Below, one piece after another: positions 35,154-44,444 of a stretch of DNA of 64,000 nt; the first letter of the stretch is position 1, and the number at the start of each line of letters is the position of its first letter. Origin of the DNA: Planctomycetota bacterium (lineage in GTDB: Bacteria; Planctomycetota; Planctomycetia; Planctomycetales; Planctomycetaceae); the NCBI GenBank assembly GCA_023417655.1, contig JAEZFD010000054.1, forward strand, positions 1 through 64,000. The letters are read 5' to 3'. A program made the position numbers and the translations under genes. A model generated the notes under the pieces. The model worked only from the letters and a program-made list of their open reading frames with translations, had not been told where the DNA came from and made no database searches.

Positions 35154-35924
35154 TTGCATACGATTTTCCGTTCCGCACTGCTCTCGCTATTTATCGCTGG
35201 CACTGGGATGCAGTGGTTCTCAGAGAACCACATTTCGGCCGGAGAACCGGTTCGCATCGTAATGGTCGGGGATTCGACGATGGCGTCCTATTCCAAGCCA
35301 CCTGAAGACCGTCCAGACCTCACAGGCTGGGGCCAGGTCTTTGGGGAATTCTTCGACGGCGACGTGCAGATCTTTAACCATGCCGTCAGCGGACGCAGCT
35401 CCCGAAACTTTCGAACTGAAGGACACTGGCAGAAAGCATTGGACCGCAAACCGGACTATATCTTCATTCAGTTCGGTCATAACGACCGGGCATCTCAGAA
35501 GGAACGATTCTCTGATCCGGAGACCGACTTCCGGACGCATCTGAAGGAGTATGTTCAGGAGAGCCGCGACGCAGGAGCGAAGCCAATCCTCATTACTCCC
35601 GTCGCTGTGCGGTCGCTGAAAGAGGGGAAGGTGGTTGACTCTCTTCAACCCTATGTTGAAGCGACACTAATCGTCGCCAAAGAAACAGAAACTCCTGTCA
35701 TCGATCTGCACAAGCTCTCAGTCGAAGCATTCGAGAAAATCGGAGAGCCCGCCGGTCAGGACCTGAACCCGAAACCGATCGACCACACGCATTTCTCCCG
35801 GAAAGGGGCTCAGTTGGTTGCCGGACTGGTCGCATCTGAGCTTCCGTCTGCAGAACCAACGCTCGCCAAGCGCCTGCTTCCAGAGCCGATGACGAATGCC
35901 CCGAAAACGCAGCCAGCACCATAG
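35154..35924 (+). CDS. GDSL/SGNH hydrolase, rhamnogalacturonan acetylesterase-like
   Basis: A 256-residue exported protein. TTG at 35154 is the likely start, because AGGAG lies eight bases upstream and the resulting N-terminus is a signal peptide (about 1-30). SGNH blocks are present in order: GDSTMA with the nucleophile Ser, SGRSSRNF, GHNDR, and DHTHFS with catalytic Asp and His. This order fits the rhamnogalacturonan acetylesterase group, which removes acetyl groups from pectin. The last 30 residues are Pro-rich. Together with the esterase at 32041 it supports polysaccharide use. Confidence 0.88.
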   Translation: MHTIFRSALLSLFIAGTGMQWFSENHISAGEPVRIVMVGDSTMASYSKPPEDRPDLTGWGQVFGEFFDGDVQIFNHAVSGRSSRNFRTEGHWQKALDRKPDYIFIQFGHNDRASQKERFSDPETDFRTHLKEYVQESRDAGAKPILITPVAVRSLKEGKVVDSLQPYVEATLIVAKETETPVIDLHKLSVEAFEKIGEPAGQDLNPKPIDHTHFSRKGAQLVAGLVASELPSAEPTLAKRLLPEPMTNAPKTQPAP

Positions 35925-36002
35925 TCGTTTTTCGTCTCGGGAAATAAGCGCCAGATAGAAAAGTCCACAGACCTGGCTTCCGAAGTGGACCGCGGCGAAG
36001 GC

Positions 36003-36049
36003 ACAAAAAAAGAAACCCGCTGCCTGACCTGATTGGTCTGGCAGCGGGT
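36003..36049 (-). terminator. Terminator for the Spy-like gene
   Basis: Arms 36015-36029 and 36035-36049 pair over 15 bases with one mismatch around a 5-base loop. On the minus strand the stem is followed by TTTCTTTTTTT (36004-36014), so it serves the minus-strand gene ending at 36092. Confidence 0.88.
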
Positions 36050-36091
36050 CAATGCGATTGAAGCAAAGAGCCTTCGCTCTCAGGGAACAGA

Positions 36092-36931
36092 TCAGTTGCT
36101 GTTCTGACGTGGTCCGCGACCACCTGGTCGGCCTTCGCCGCCTTCAGGACGGCGTGGGCGAAGCTGACTCAGGTCGAACTCAGCCCCTTTTAACTGCTGC
36201 AGTTTAGCCTTTTGATCGTCAGTCAGAATTTCTGCGATGGCTGCCTGTCGCTGTTCCTGGCGTTCACGGAATTGAGCTCCGAAATCGCCGCCAGGTCCGC
36301 GCTCGCCACGGCCTTCTGGGCGACCTTCTGGACGGCCTTCACCGGGACCGCGCCCGCCTGGACCACGTTCACGACCTGGGCCAAGAGCAGCACCAGTATT
36401 CAGAGCGGCGAGTTTGTCCTTCTGTTCAGCAGTGAGATTCAGATGAGTCTGCACTTCTGGATCGTGGACCACGTTCTCACGCAGTGACTGCCAGTAGATC
36501 TGCTGCAGGCGAGTGTGCTGGGACTCTTCAAGAGCCTCGGTGAACTTCGGCGCGTATTCTTCACCAACTTTCTGGGAATGCTCAAGCCGTTGCTGCATCA
36601 GGGCGTTGCTTTTTTCACGACGCTCTTCTGCAGGCAGATCACGCAGGGCCTCGAATGCTTCCCGGTTGACGGAAGCTTGGAGAGCGGCGTTCAGGCTGCC
36701 ATGCAGTTCGGTGATTCTCGCCTTCTGCTCGCCGCTCAATCCCAGTTCATTCTGGACCGCTGGGTTAGAAAGCAACTGATACTTCCCCACTGCAGAAGGT
36801 CGGCCTCCAAACATTCCGAAAGCACCGAATCCTCCACCTGGTCGTCCCCCACCACCGGGGCCCTGAGCAAATGTCGGAGTGACAGCCATCAGCATTGCGG
36901 CAAGAGCGAACCACTTTGTCAGTCGCAACAT
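36092..36931 (-). CDS. Exported Spy/CpxP-like Gly/Arg-rich protein
   Basis: A 279-residue protein. Signal peptide at 1-22 (cleavage after TFAQ), then a Gly-rich stretch. Three helical segments have the L-(T/S)-x-(D/E)-Q-K-x-(K/R) signature of Spy/LTXXQ proteins: GLSGEQKARI, NLTAEQKDKL and ILTDDQKAKL. Between them lie low-complexity Gly/Pro/Arg/Glu runs (about 180-225 and the C-terminus). Spy-type proteins are periplasmic chaperones or metal-stress proteins. A terminator follows. Divergent from the beta-propeller gene. Confidence 0.8.
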   Translation of the reverse strand: MLRLTKWFALAAMLMAVTPTFAQGPGGGGRPGGGFGAFGMFGGRPSAVGKYQLLSNPAVQNELGLSGEQKARITELHGSLNAALQASVNREAFEALRDLPAEERREKSNALMQQRLEHSQKVGEEYAPKFTEALEESQHTRLQQIYWQSLRENVVHDPEVQTHLNLTAEQKDKLAALNTGAALGPGRERGPGGRGPGEGRPEGRPEGRGERGPGGDFGAQFRERQEQRQAAIAEILTDDQKAKLQQLKGAEFDLSQLRPRRPEGGEGRPGGRGPRQNSN

Positions 36932-37381
36932 AAAAAACTCCCCTTGATCTGATTGAGCCTCGAAGGCGATCGAATTGGTTTGTGGTCAGAAGACCGAACC
37001 AGAATTGTTGAGATCCCTTACTGGATTCAAACACCGATCCTCGCGAAGGGTTCCGCGGAACTCCACATTTCCGCCAGCCTTCTTGGAACTTCGCCGGAAA
37101 GACTGGCGTCAGATACGTTCTGAAAAGAGAACATCGATTTTCCGGCCAGCGACCACTCCTCCGTCTTCCGTAATTCCACTGCATTTCGGAATTGCCGCAA
37201 AGGAGCTGAACTGGCACCATAGTGTTGAAAGTCCAATCGACTTTCGGGATGCTGAGTTCTGCCAGCGGTGCGGTGTCCCAAATCACCTTCCCGCTTCCGG
37301 AAACCTCTTCCGGGAGTCGCCTGCCGCCGGGTTCGTGAGCCTGCAGAACCGCCCTCCATATTCGCAAGACGGGATCTCGAT
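36932..37381. other. Divergent intergenic region
   Basis: A 450-base stretch between the Spy-like gene and the beta-propeller gene. Overlapping open frames on both strands here are compositionally poor and have no Shine-Dalgarno or domain, so I treat them as chance. It should hold two promoters. Confidence 0.45.
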
Positions 37382-38686
37382 ATGCAATATCCTTCAATCC
37401 AGATGCGCCATCTTTGCGGGTTCCGGCCCCACCGGAATCTCTTCATCACTGCAGCGATTGGTCTTCTGGTCTTCGGGTCAGTCACTTCCGTCTCTGCCGA
37501 AGAGAACTGGACCCGATTTCGAGGGCCAAACGGAACCGGTATCAGCGACCTGAAAGGGCTACCGACGGAGTGGACCGACTCTGACTATGAGTGGAGCGTC
37601 ACACTCGACGGTAAAGGCCACTCATCCCCCGTCATTTACGGAGACACGCTTTTCGTCACCAGTGGATTCGATGACGGTCGCCGCAGCCTCATTTGCCTTG
37701 ACGCTCTCACGGGGCAAAAGAAATGGGATCGCACGATCAAGCTCGATCCGAACCATCTCCACAAGAAGAACAGTTACTGTTCTTCGTCCCCCACGACTGA
37801 CGGAGAACTGGTCTATACTGCTGAAGCCGATCAGCAGCATTTCCTGATTCATGCCTACACGATGACAGGAAAAGAAGTCTGGAAACGGGACCTGGGGCCG
37901 TTCGTCAGCCAGCATGGCTTCGGACCATCACCCATGCTTTATCAGGAACAGCTGATTATTCCTTATGATCAGGATGGGTCAGCAGAAATCGTGTCTCTTG
38001 ACGCCAAGACAGGAGAGACGATCTGGACATCAACTCGCAAAGCGAACACGGCCTCTTATGCCACGCCGATGATTCTGAACCTCAATGGACAGGACCTGCT
38101 CATCGTGCTCAGTGGGGCGACAGGGATTGCCGGCCTCAATCCTTTGTCGGGTGAACAACTCTGGGAATCGGGCAAACTACCGGAACGAACGGTGGCTTCC
38201 CCTGTTTATGGAAATGGTCTGCTGCTGGCGACCTGTGGATCAGGTGGCCGCGGTAAGTTCATGGTGGCGGTCGATCCGCGCGCTCCAGGTGAGAACCGAC
38301 CTGCTGTGAAAGCTGAACGTAAAAAGATGCTCCCCTACGTTCCGACTCCGATCGTCCACGACCAGTATGTTTATTTCTGGAATGATGACGGCACAGTCTG
38401 CTGCCTGGACATGCACGGAGATTTTACAGAGGAAGTCTGGCGCGAACGAGTCGGCGGGAACTACAGCAGTTCCCCGATCCTCGTCGACGGGAAGATTTAT
38501 TGCGTCTCAGAAGAAGGAGACGTCAAGGTGATTGATGCCAGCCCGGACTTCAAACAGCACAAAGGGGGCAAACTCGGAGACGATTCCTACAGTACGCCCG
38601 CCATCGCGAATGGCCGGATGTACCTGAAGGGATTCGGCCGACTCGTCTCTTTGAAGGCAAAAGCCCCTACGGTCACGAAGAACTAG
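37382..38686 (+). CDS. Exported PQQ-like beta-propeller protein
   Basis: A 434-residue protein. The N-terminus (from 37382, or the internal Met at 37403) contains a signal peptide ending SVSAEE. The rest is a seven- to eight-bladed propeller with repeated strand motifs such as LDALTGQKKWDR, LDAKTGETIWTS and LNPLSGEQLWES and the planctomycete opener NWTRFRGPNGTG. Proteins with this layout are common in planctomycetes and are thought to be periplasmic scaffold or dehydrogenase-like proteins; catalytic residues for PQQ enzymes are not evident. The 3' end overlaps the convergent gene by 14 bases. Confidence 0.9.
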   Translation: MQYPSIQMRHLCGFRPHRNLFITAAIGLLVFGSVTSVSAEENWTRFRGPNGTGISDLKGLPTEWTDSDYEWSVTLDGKGHSSPVIYGDTLFVTSGFDDGRRSLICLDALTGQKKWDRTIKLDPNHLHKKNSYCSSSPTTDGELVYTAEADQQHFLIHAYTMTGKEVWKRDLGPFVSQHGFGPSPMLYQEQLIIPYDQDGSAEIVSLDAKTGETIWTSTRKANTASYATPMILNLNGQDLLIVLSGATGIAGLNPLSGEQLWESGKLPERTVASPVYGNGLLLATCGSGGRGKFMVAVDPRAPGENRPAVKAERKKMLPYVPTPIVHDQYVYFWNDDGTVCCLDMHGDFTEEVWRERVGGNYSSSPILVDGKIYCVSEEGDVKVIDASPDFKQHKGGKLGDDSYSTPAIANGRMYLKGFGRLVSLKAKAPTVTKN

Positions 38687-39959
38687 ATTCAGAATCGGAT
38701 CGCGGTTCAGAGGACTCTGGAGTCTGATCGTCGCCGAACCCGAGCAGGTATCCATCGCGGATCATCCCTTCTCGCGTTCGGTTGACGTAAGCGATTCTGC
38801 ATCTCACGACGGGCATCACCCAACGGGCCTGATAGCCCAGCTTCAGCCACTGACTCGTTGTGCGGTGACGGTCGAGCAATTGCTGTAGAGAAGTGGCCTT
38901 GTTTGGATCAATCTGATCCAGACGGACGCGACCGACGAACTGGCTGCCGCGAGGGGTCGCTTCCGCAATGAGAATCGAACGAATCTGACCTTGGGCATTT
39001 GTTGTATAGCCAAGTATCAGGCAGTCGGCCGCCTTGGTTCTTTTCTCTCCCGAATGAGCCAGCGGAACATTCGACAAATCTTCTGCCGCAGGCTCTCTGG
39101 CAGGTTGTCTGGCAGGTTGCTCGACCTCATCGGGATTCGGATTGCGATTCGGAGTCAAAGCTGCCAGTTGGGTTCCGGGGTCGGTGGAGAGAGCCGCAAT
39201 CGCAGGGCTGGGAGGCATGGGGTCGGCATCGCTTGCGTCAATCTCATCCGCAGTCCTCGTCACTGATGTGCCTGCCATCACAGTCCCGGCATGTGGGGAA
39301 TCTTCAAGCTTCTGCAAGTGGGATGCGAGGTTTTGAACGCCCACGCCAACGACGGTCACGCTCAACACCATGGCAGCCAGTCCCCAGGCACCGCCATAAA
39401 CCACCAGTCGAGGAGCGTTCTCGGACCGAAGGAGCGGCGCCCAGATCCCCACGAGATTAAACAGCGAGACCATGCGGGACGCATTCGCTGCCTGGAGATA
39501 ATGCGCGCGAAATCGAATCAGATAAGCCCGGGCATGCGCCGCGGACACCATAAGCAATCCGACGAAGAACAGCAGGCGGCCCCAGTTTCCCTGATCACAT
39601 TCGAGAGGAAAGAACGACCGACACGCCATCGCCCCGAGTGTGAGGACTCCGCACCCGCTCACCACACCGCACAGAACGGGTCCCAAGATTTTGACGCGGG
39701 GAGGAATCTTGGGGGAGTGACTCCGAAAGATCTCCGATTTCGTAATCTTCCGTCCGAGCTGCGGCGAATAATGACACTCCGCACACCAAGTGCGATGTTC
39801 TTCGAAAGACTGGTGTCCGCATTTTGGACAGGCTGACGGCTGCGGGGTTTCACTTAGAGCAGGAGAAACTCGATCGAGGCGCACGGACTGGAGGAGTTGG
39901 AACAATCGCTCCTGAGCGACACTTGCGTCCTGTTCTGCCGAAGACGTTTCGAGATTCAT
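38673..39959 (-). CDS. Membrane protein with N-terminal zinc ribbon
   Basis: A 428-residue protein. A zinc ribbon (CPKCGHQ and CAECHYS, about residues 44-63) precedes about five hydrophobic segments (residues about 90-230). A long Asp/Pro-rich disordered linker (about 230-310) leads to a C-terminal soluble domain with LILGYTTNAQGQIRSILIAEA and RWVMPVVRCRIAYVNRTREG. No named family recognised. Such zinc-ribbon membrane proteins of unknown role are frequent in planctomycetes. Start ATG 39959. Convergent with the beta-propeller gene. Confidence 0.72.
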   Translation of the reverse strand: MNLETSSAEQDASVAQERLFQLLQSVRLDRVSPALSETPQPSACPKCGHQSFEEHRTWCAECHYSPQLGRKITKSEIFRSHSPKIPPRVKILGPVLCGVVSGCGVLTLGAMACRSFFPLECDQGNWGRLLFFVGLLMVSAAHARAYLIRFRAHYLQAANASRMVSLFNLVGIWAPLLRSENAPRLVVYGGAWGLAAMVLSVTVVGVGVQNLASHLQKLEDSPHAGTVMAGTSVTRTADEIDASDADPMPPSPAIAALSTDPGTQLAALTPNRNPNPDEVEQPARQPAREPAAEDLSNVPLAHSGEKRTKAADCLILGYTTNAQGQIRSILIAEATPRGSQFVGRVRLDQIDPNKATSLQQLLDRHRTTSQWLKLGYQARWVMPVVRCRIAYVNRTREGMIRDGYLLGFGDDQTPESSEPRSDSESSSS

Positions 39960-40395
39960 GGAACGCGACGAAATTTGAGGGCCAAGCCGAGAAGTCCGGA
40001 GCGCGGAATGCGACTCTGGAACCTACCTTATTGGAAGCGGCGCAGAGAAAGTTTCTTGACGAACTGGCCATTATTGATGTAAACTATGGTGTCTCATAGC
40101 CTTACTCGTCAGTTTACACTGAAGTCCGCCACCTTCCTTCCCTTTTTCGGTGATTGTGGCCGCGCGGACGCCCTCTCGACTTAGGTTTGTCTGGACAGAC
40201 GCATTCTGCGTCTGAATCGATTCAAAGTCTGGGAACAGAATCGAGTAAGTCTGCAATCAAGTATCTGGTAGACTTGAAGTTGTCAGAATATTTTAGCGGA
40301 GAAGAGAACGTTGAAAATCAGTCGTCCTTCTCGCCGGCAATGGATCGATCCGCCGTTCACTCATCAGGCATGTTGTCATCGAAAATACGGAACAA
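39960..40395. promoter_or_regulatory. Long AT-richer leader before the DEAD-box helicase
   Basis: This 436-base region between divergent genes is more AT-rich than its surroundings. It contains a near-perfect hairpin (arms 40196-40203 and 40207-40214, loop TTC) and a looser repeat (40078-40085 with 40111-40118). A long structured leader is common for DEAD-box helicase genes under cold or autoregulation; that role here is inference. Confidence 0.4.
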
Positions 40396-41640
40396 ATGGA
40401 AATTATTGATAGTCCACAGACATTTGAGGACTTGGGGCTGAATCCCCGTGTACTGAAAGTTCTTCATCAAATCGGCTTCTCCAAGCCGACACCCATCCAG
40501 GCGGCACTGATTCCCGTTGCTCTCAAGGGAATCGATTGCATTGGGCAGGCTCGAACCGGAACAGGCAAAACTGCTTCGTTCGCATTGCCCATCATTCAGC
40601 AGCTCGATCTGATGCAGGAGAGCGTTCAAGCTCTGATTCTTTGCCCGACCCGCGAATTGAGCGAACAGGTCGATCAGGAATTCCAGCTCCTCTGCGAAGG
40701 TTCACGAATCGAAACCGTGCTGGTCGTCGGTGGACGACCTGTCGGCCCGCAGATCCGCAGCCTGCAACAGGGCGCCAACGTCGTAATCGGTACTCCCGGT
40801 CGGGTGATCGACCTGATCCAGCGGAAGTCACTCGATCTCCGCAACGTCCGCTTCGTCGTCCTCGATGAGGCGGATCGGATGCTCGACATCGGTTTCCGCA
40901 AGGATATTGAACGGATCCTGAGCGTCTGCTCTGAGAACCGTCAGACCTTGCTGCTGTCGGCGACAATGGACACCGAAGTCGAGCGACTGGCTCATCGGTT
41001 CATGAAGTCACCGCAGCGTGTCGACCTTTCGGAAGATCACGTCGTGGTCAACACCATCGAGCAGTACTACTGCACGGTGGAAGAACACAAAAAGTTTGCA
41101 CTGCTGATTCGCGTGCTCCTGAACGAACGTCCGGCACAGGCACTGGTGTTCTGCCGTACCAAGCGTCGGGCTCATCAGCTGTATGAGCGACTCTCCCGTC
41201 GTTTGCCAGAGGTGACCGCCATTCATGGCGACCTCCAGCAGCGTCAACGAGATAAGGTGATTAAGAGACTGCGAGATGGGCAGGCCCGGCTCGTTCTGGC
41301 GACCGATATCGTCGGACGCGGTATCGACATCAGCGGGATTTCCCACATCATTAACTATGACATTCCGCAAAGCTCCGATGACTATGTGCATCGGGTCGGC
41401 CGCACCGGTCGAATGTCATCGCATTCTGATGGTCGAGCCATCACCTTCGTCACCCCGGAGCAGGGTGAAGAGTTGACTCGAATTGAAATGCGGATCAACA
41501 CTTTGCTGCAGCACTATGCGATCGATAAATTCGATGCCTTCGAGTCGCGCGAAGTTCAGACCGTTAATGACGACGAATTCTTTCAGATGCGTCAGGAAGA
41601 AGATTCAGGCTGGGATGATATTTTAGCGGAACTGACCTGA
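40396..41640 (+). CDS. DEAD-box ATP-dependent RNA helicase
   Basis: A 414-residue helicase. All core motifs are present: Q motif (FEDLGLNPRVL and PTPIQ), motif I ARTGTGKT (52-59), PTREL, GTPGR, DEAD (157-160), SAT, and motif VI HRVGRTGR. The C-terminal extension is short and acidic and lacks the RNA-binding domain of DeaD or the basic tail of RhlE. Such enzymes unwind RNA during ribosome assembly or mRNA decay. The long leader suggests post-transcriptional control. RNase III and a response regulator follow in the same direction. Confidence 0.95.
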   Translation: MEIIDSPQTFEDLGLNPRVLKVLHQIGFSKPTPIQAALIPVALKGIDCIGQARTGTGKTASFALPIIQQLDLMQESVQALILCPTRELSEQVDQEFQLLCEGSRIETVLVVGGRPVGPQIRSLQQGANVVIGTPGRVIDLIQRKSLDLRNVRFVVLDEADRMLDIGFRKDIERILSVCSENRQTLLLSATMDTEVERLAHRFMKSPQRVDLSEDHVVVNTIEQYYCTVEEHKKFALLIRVLLNERPAQALVFCRTKRRAHQLYERLSRRLPEVTAIHGDLQQRQRDKVIKRLRDGQARLVLATDIVGRGIDISGISHIINYDIPQSSDDYVHRVGRTGRMSSHSDGRAITFVTPEQGEELTRIEMRINTLLQHYAIDKFDAFESREVQTVNDDEFFQMRQEEDSGWDDILAELT

Positions 41641-41765
41641 TTCCCGGTTTCGTTCACCGGTGAAACAGGTTCAATGGGAGTCCACGGGGGTCAGGTCGGT
41701 TACCAGGCGTGCTGACCGCAGGAATGACGGGTAATGCCATGCCGCTTGATGCCATTGGGAGACCA

Positions 41766-42182
41766 ATGGAGATCCTGTTAGTCGAGGACAGTCTGGTGGC
41801 TGCCCGGATGACGACAGGTGCCTTGGCTCGCAGCAAGATCGATCACCGACTCACTTGGCTGAGCGACGGCGAAGAAGCCCGACAGTTCCTCCTCCAGACC
41901 GGAAAGTACAGTCGGGCTCCCCATCCTGACCTCATTCTGCTGGATCTTCATTTGCCGGAAGTCGACGGGAAAACGCTGCTGCGAGAATTGCGGCAGCGCC
42001 CGATGCTCCGGCATGTTCCCACCGTCATCATGACCGGAACGATCGAAGAATCGGAGCTCGCTGAAATCCAGTCACTGGACGTTCAAGGCGTGTTGATGAA
42101 GCCGGTCAACCTCGACCAGTTCATGTCCCTTGTCGGAAAGTTAAAAGGGTACTGGAAGACGGGGATGATCGTTCAAGGCTGA
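41766..42182 (+). CDS. Single-domain response regulator (Rcp-like)
   Basis: A 138-residue receiver domain with no output domain. The ATG at 41766 follows GGGAG by five bases. Key residues are Glu-Asp in LLVEDS, the phospho-acceptor Asp in LILLDLHLP, Thr in VIMTGT and Lys in LMKPVN. The insertion after helix alpha-2 and the KYSRAPHPDLILLDLHLPEVDG stretch match the Rcp1/CheY-like group that partners phytochrome or other hybrid kinases. No histidine kinase lies nearby, so the partner is unknown. Confidence 0.92.
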   Translation: MEILLVEDSLVAARMTTGALARSKIDHRLTWLSDGEEARQFLLQTGKYSRAPHPDLILLDLHLPEVDGKTLLRELRQRPMLRHVPTVIMTGTIEESELAEIQSLDVQGVLMKPVNLDQFMSLVGKLKGYWKTGMIVQG

Positions 42183-42696
42183 TTCTCTTCGCAGAAGTGG
42201 AATGCCCCGTCCATCCTTGGCTGCGCTGACAGAATGAAGAGATCGTCCCTTTCAGGATGTCTTCCGTCGCGATGCCTGCAGCAGATCTCTATTTGCCGAT
42301 GTTGCCCTCCCCGGGGAATCCGACCTCACTTCTGCTTGCAGCACCCATCTCCAATCAGGAATAATCCACGACAGGGGGAATCCCTACATTCGGTATTCCC
42401 TCTGAAAGTGGAGCTCAGCTCCAGAGCAATCATTCCGTTTATATTGAACCTGAAAGTGCGGACGGTCACCCATTAGGGAAAAATCTGTGCCAGGCCAACG
42501 CTCCGTATGAGTCCCGTACCGTTTTGTTCCCGGCTGTCATGACAGCTATAGAACAGAACGAAGTGCTGCACGAGTCTCGTTCGGAGTCTTGCCCTTCCAG
42601 ATCTGACAAGCTGAGGCATTGTTCCTGAGTTTGATCCCCATCGACTCGCGGAAACCGTGACCACTTTCCCTGCGCAGAATTTGGAGGGAAGCTGTA
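42183..42696. other. Intergenic region before rnc
   Basis: A 514-base stretch between the response regulator and rnc. It contains a small inverted repeat around GGGAAT/ATTCCC (about 42380-42404) and short frames without Shine-Dalgarno. It may hold the rnc promoter; RNase III leaders often carry a self-cleavage hairpin, but none is obvious here. Confidence 0.4.
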
Positions 42697-43452
42697 TTGT
42701 CTGAACCATTACCACAACTCACCCAGTCGCCCGCCTTACCGGATTGTTCAGGCCTGTCACCCGAGTGCGAAGAGATCCTGCAGTATCGCTTCCGAGACCG
42801 GGAGTTGCTGCTGCGCTGTCTCACCCATGCTTCGGCCGCCCGGACCCGCCTGGATTCCAATGAACGTCTCGAATTTCTCGGTGACGCCATTCTGGGAGCC
42901 GTTGTCTGTGAAATGCTTTACGAGATGTTTCCCTCCAGCTCCGAAGGGGAACTCACACGAATCAAATCGGTAGTTGTCAGCCGGACTCACTGTGCACGAA
43001 TCGTGCAGGACCTCCGGCTCACTCCGTTCTTGATTCTCGGGAAAGGTATTTCGACGCACCTGAACGTCCCCGGCTCGATTCTGGCAACCGCATTTGAAGC
43101 CCTCATTGGGGGGATCTATCTCGATGGGGGATATGATCAGGCCCGAAACTTCATTCGCAGAGTGATTGAAACGGACGTCACTGACGCAGCGGAATCAGCA
43201 ATCGGTGTGAACTACAAAAGTCTGTTCCAGCAGCGCATGCAGCGAGTCTGTGGGGAAACTCCCATCTATCGTGTCCTGGAAGAACGGGGTCCCGATCACA
43301 GCAAATGCTTCCAGATCACCGCTATCGTGGGAGAACGCAAGTTTCCGCCCGCCTGGGGCCACAGCAAGAAGCTGGCGGAACAACGAGCCGCACACCATGC
43401 TCTGTGCGAACTTGATGGTGAGCCGCTACCAGACGACGGAAAATCGGCCTAA
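42697..43452 (+). CDS. rnc: Ribonuclease III
   Basis: A 251-residue enzyme that cuts double-stranded RNA in rRNA and mRNA processing. TTG at 42697 is the start; GGAGGG lies about nine bases upstream. The endonuclease domain has the signature NERLEFLGDAIL with catalytic Glu and Asp, and the second acidic pair in ATAFEALIGGIYLDGG. The dsRNA-binding domain (about 175-245) has NYKSLFQQ at its start and GHSKKLAEQRAAHHAL at its end. Complete and of normal length. msrB follows after 59 bases. Confidence 0.97.
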   Translation: MSEPLPQLTQSPALPDCSGLSPECEEILQYRFRDRELLLRCLTHASAARTRLDSNERLEFLGDAILGAVVCEMLYEMFPSSSEGELTRIKSVVVSRTHCARIVQDLRLTPFLILGKGISTHLNVPGSILATAFEALIGGIYLDGGYDQARNFIRRVIETDVTDAAESAIGVNYKSLFQQRMQRVCGETPIYRVLEERGPDHSKCFQITAIVGERKFPPAWGHSKKLAEQRAAHHALCELDGEPLPDDGKSA

Positions 43453-43511
43453 TCTCGCGAAGACCACCGTTGCACTTCAGAGATTCGAACGACACGACAA
43501 GGAGTCCCTCA

Positions 43512-43916
43512 ATGGCGGACAAAATCACACGGACGGACGCTGAATGGAAGAATGCCCTGACGCCCGAGCAATTTCGCGTCCTGCGTCAGAAGGGAACAGA
43601 ACGTCCCTACCAGAATGAGTTCGACGAGCATTTCGAACCCGGAACCTACTGCTGCGCCGCGTGCGGCGCCGAATTGTTTGACTCAGAGACCAAGTTCAAC
43701 TCAGGATGTGGCTGGCCGGCTTTCTACGCCGCAAAAGCAGGTGACAGCGTCACGCTTCTGGCTGACAACTCGCACGGAATGCGAAGAGTCGAAGTGCTCT
43801 GTTCACGCTGCGACTCCCACCTGGGACACGTCTTCCCGGACGCCCCGCAGACCCCGACCGGCGAGAGATTCTGCATTAATTCGGTCTCGCTGACCTTCCG
43901 GCCCGCTTCAGAATAG
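43512..43916 (+). CDS. msrB: Peptide-methionine (R)-S-oxide reductase MsrB
   Basis: A 134-residue enzyme that reduces the R form of oxidised methionine in proteins. An AAGGAG Shine-Dalgarno precedes ATG 43512; the frame from 43470 only adds a leader. Zinc ligands Cys48, Cys51, Cys97 and Cys100 are present (CCAAC, CSRC). The nucleophile is Cys121 in RFCINSVSL, and Cys66 in SGCGWPAF is the likely resolving cysteine. Not fused to MsrA. Cytoplasmic, since no signal peptide is seen. Confidence 0.97.
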   Translation: MADKITRTDAEWKNALTPEQFRVLRQKGTERPYQNEFDEHFEPGTYCCAACGAELFDSETKFNSGCGWPAFYAAKAGDSVTLLADNSHGMRRVEVLCSRCDSHLGHVFPDAPQTPTGERFCINSVSLTFRPASE

Positions 43917-43958
43917 AGCCCTGAAGCAAATGAGTCTCAGCGGGGCCGAGCAGCGGGC

Positions 43959-44414
43959 CTACCTCTTTTTCTTCGCTTCAGCGACTGGCACATCGAAGTC
44001 CTTGCTGGACGTTTCCTTCGGCATCTCGAACTCGATGACGGTCAGTTTGAATAACGGTGATCCGTCCGGGTTCTCGGTGCCGTCATCGAGTTTCTGAACG
44101 ACTCCGTCATAACCATCGATGCGGGCAACATATGATCCGCCAAGTAACCCTGCACCGTGTTCCGTCTTGAATGCCCCATTCACAATAGGTACCACGCTGC
44201 TGGGGCCTGAATTGTTTTTCGCCCGATCTGGATCAAAGGTAATGCTCCCTCGGGGAACCGGTTTCCCCCCGTAGGTCACCTTGCCGGAGAAGTCATAACG
44301 TTTCGGGCCGGTCTCCGCCGCTCCGCATCCGACTGAAAGTATTGCGATCAGGAGAAGGCTCGGGCTGAGAAGACGGCATCTGAGTCGATTGAACATGAAT
44401 GATTGACCCGTCAT
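43959..44414 (-). CDS. Lipoprotein with carboxypeptidase-regulatory/TTR-like domain
   Basis: A 151-residue protein. The N-terminus has a hydrophobic core and lipobox LSVGC, so it should be a lipoprotein (start 44414, or the internal Met at 44396). The mature part is one beta domain beginning YDFSGKVTYGGKPVPRGSITF, the pattern of small planctomycete carboxypeptidase-regulatory or transthyretin-like domains, and it ends in a Lys-rich tail. It sits 30 bases after the DUF1559 gene on the same strand, a pairing that recurs in planctomycete genomes. Role unknown, possibly binding at the envelope. Confidence 0.85.
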   Translation of the reverse strand: MTGQSFMFNRLRCRLLSPSLLLIAILSVGCGAAETGPKRYDFSGKVTYGGKPVPRGSITFDPDRAKNNSGPSSVVPIVNGAFKTEHGAGLLGGSYVARIDGYDGVVQKLDDGTENPDGSPLFKLTVIEFEMPKETSSKDFDVPVAEAKKKR

Positions 44415-44444
44415 GAAATTGAACGGAAGGGGACGGTCAGCCGC

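Noticed and set aside
36765..37397. 210-residue minus-strand frame in the divergent region
   Set aside because: No Shine-Dalgarno, overlaps the start of the Spy-like gene, and competes with an equally poor plus-strand frame; taken as chance.
42234..42476. 80-residue frame before rnc
   Set aside because: Cys/Pro/Arg-rich with no Shine-Dalgarno and no domain.
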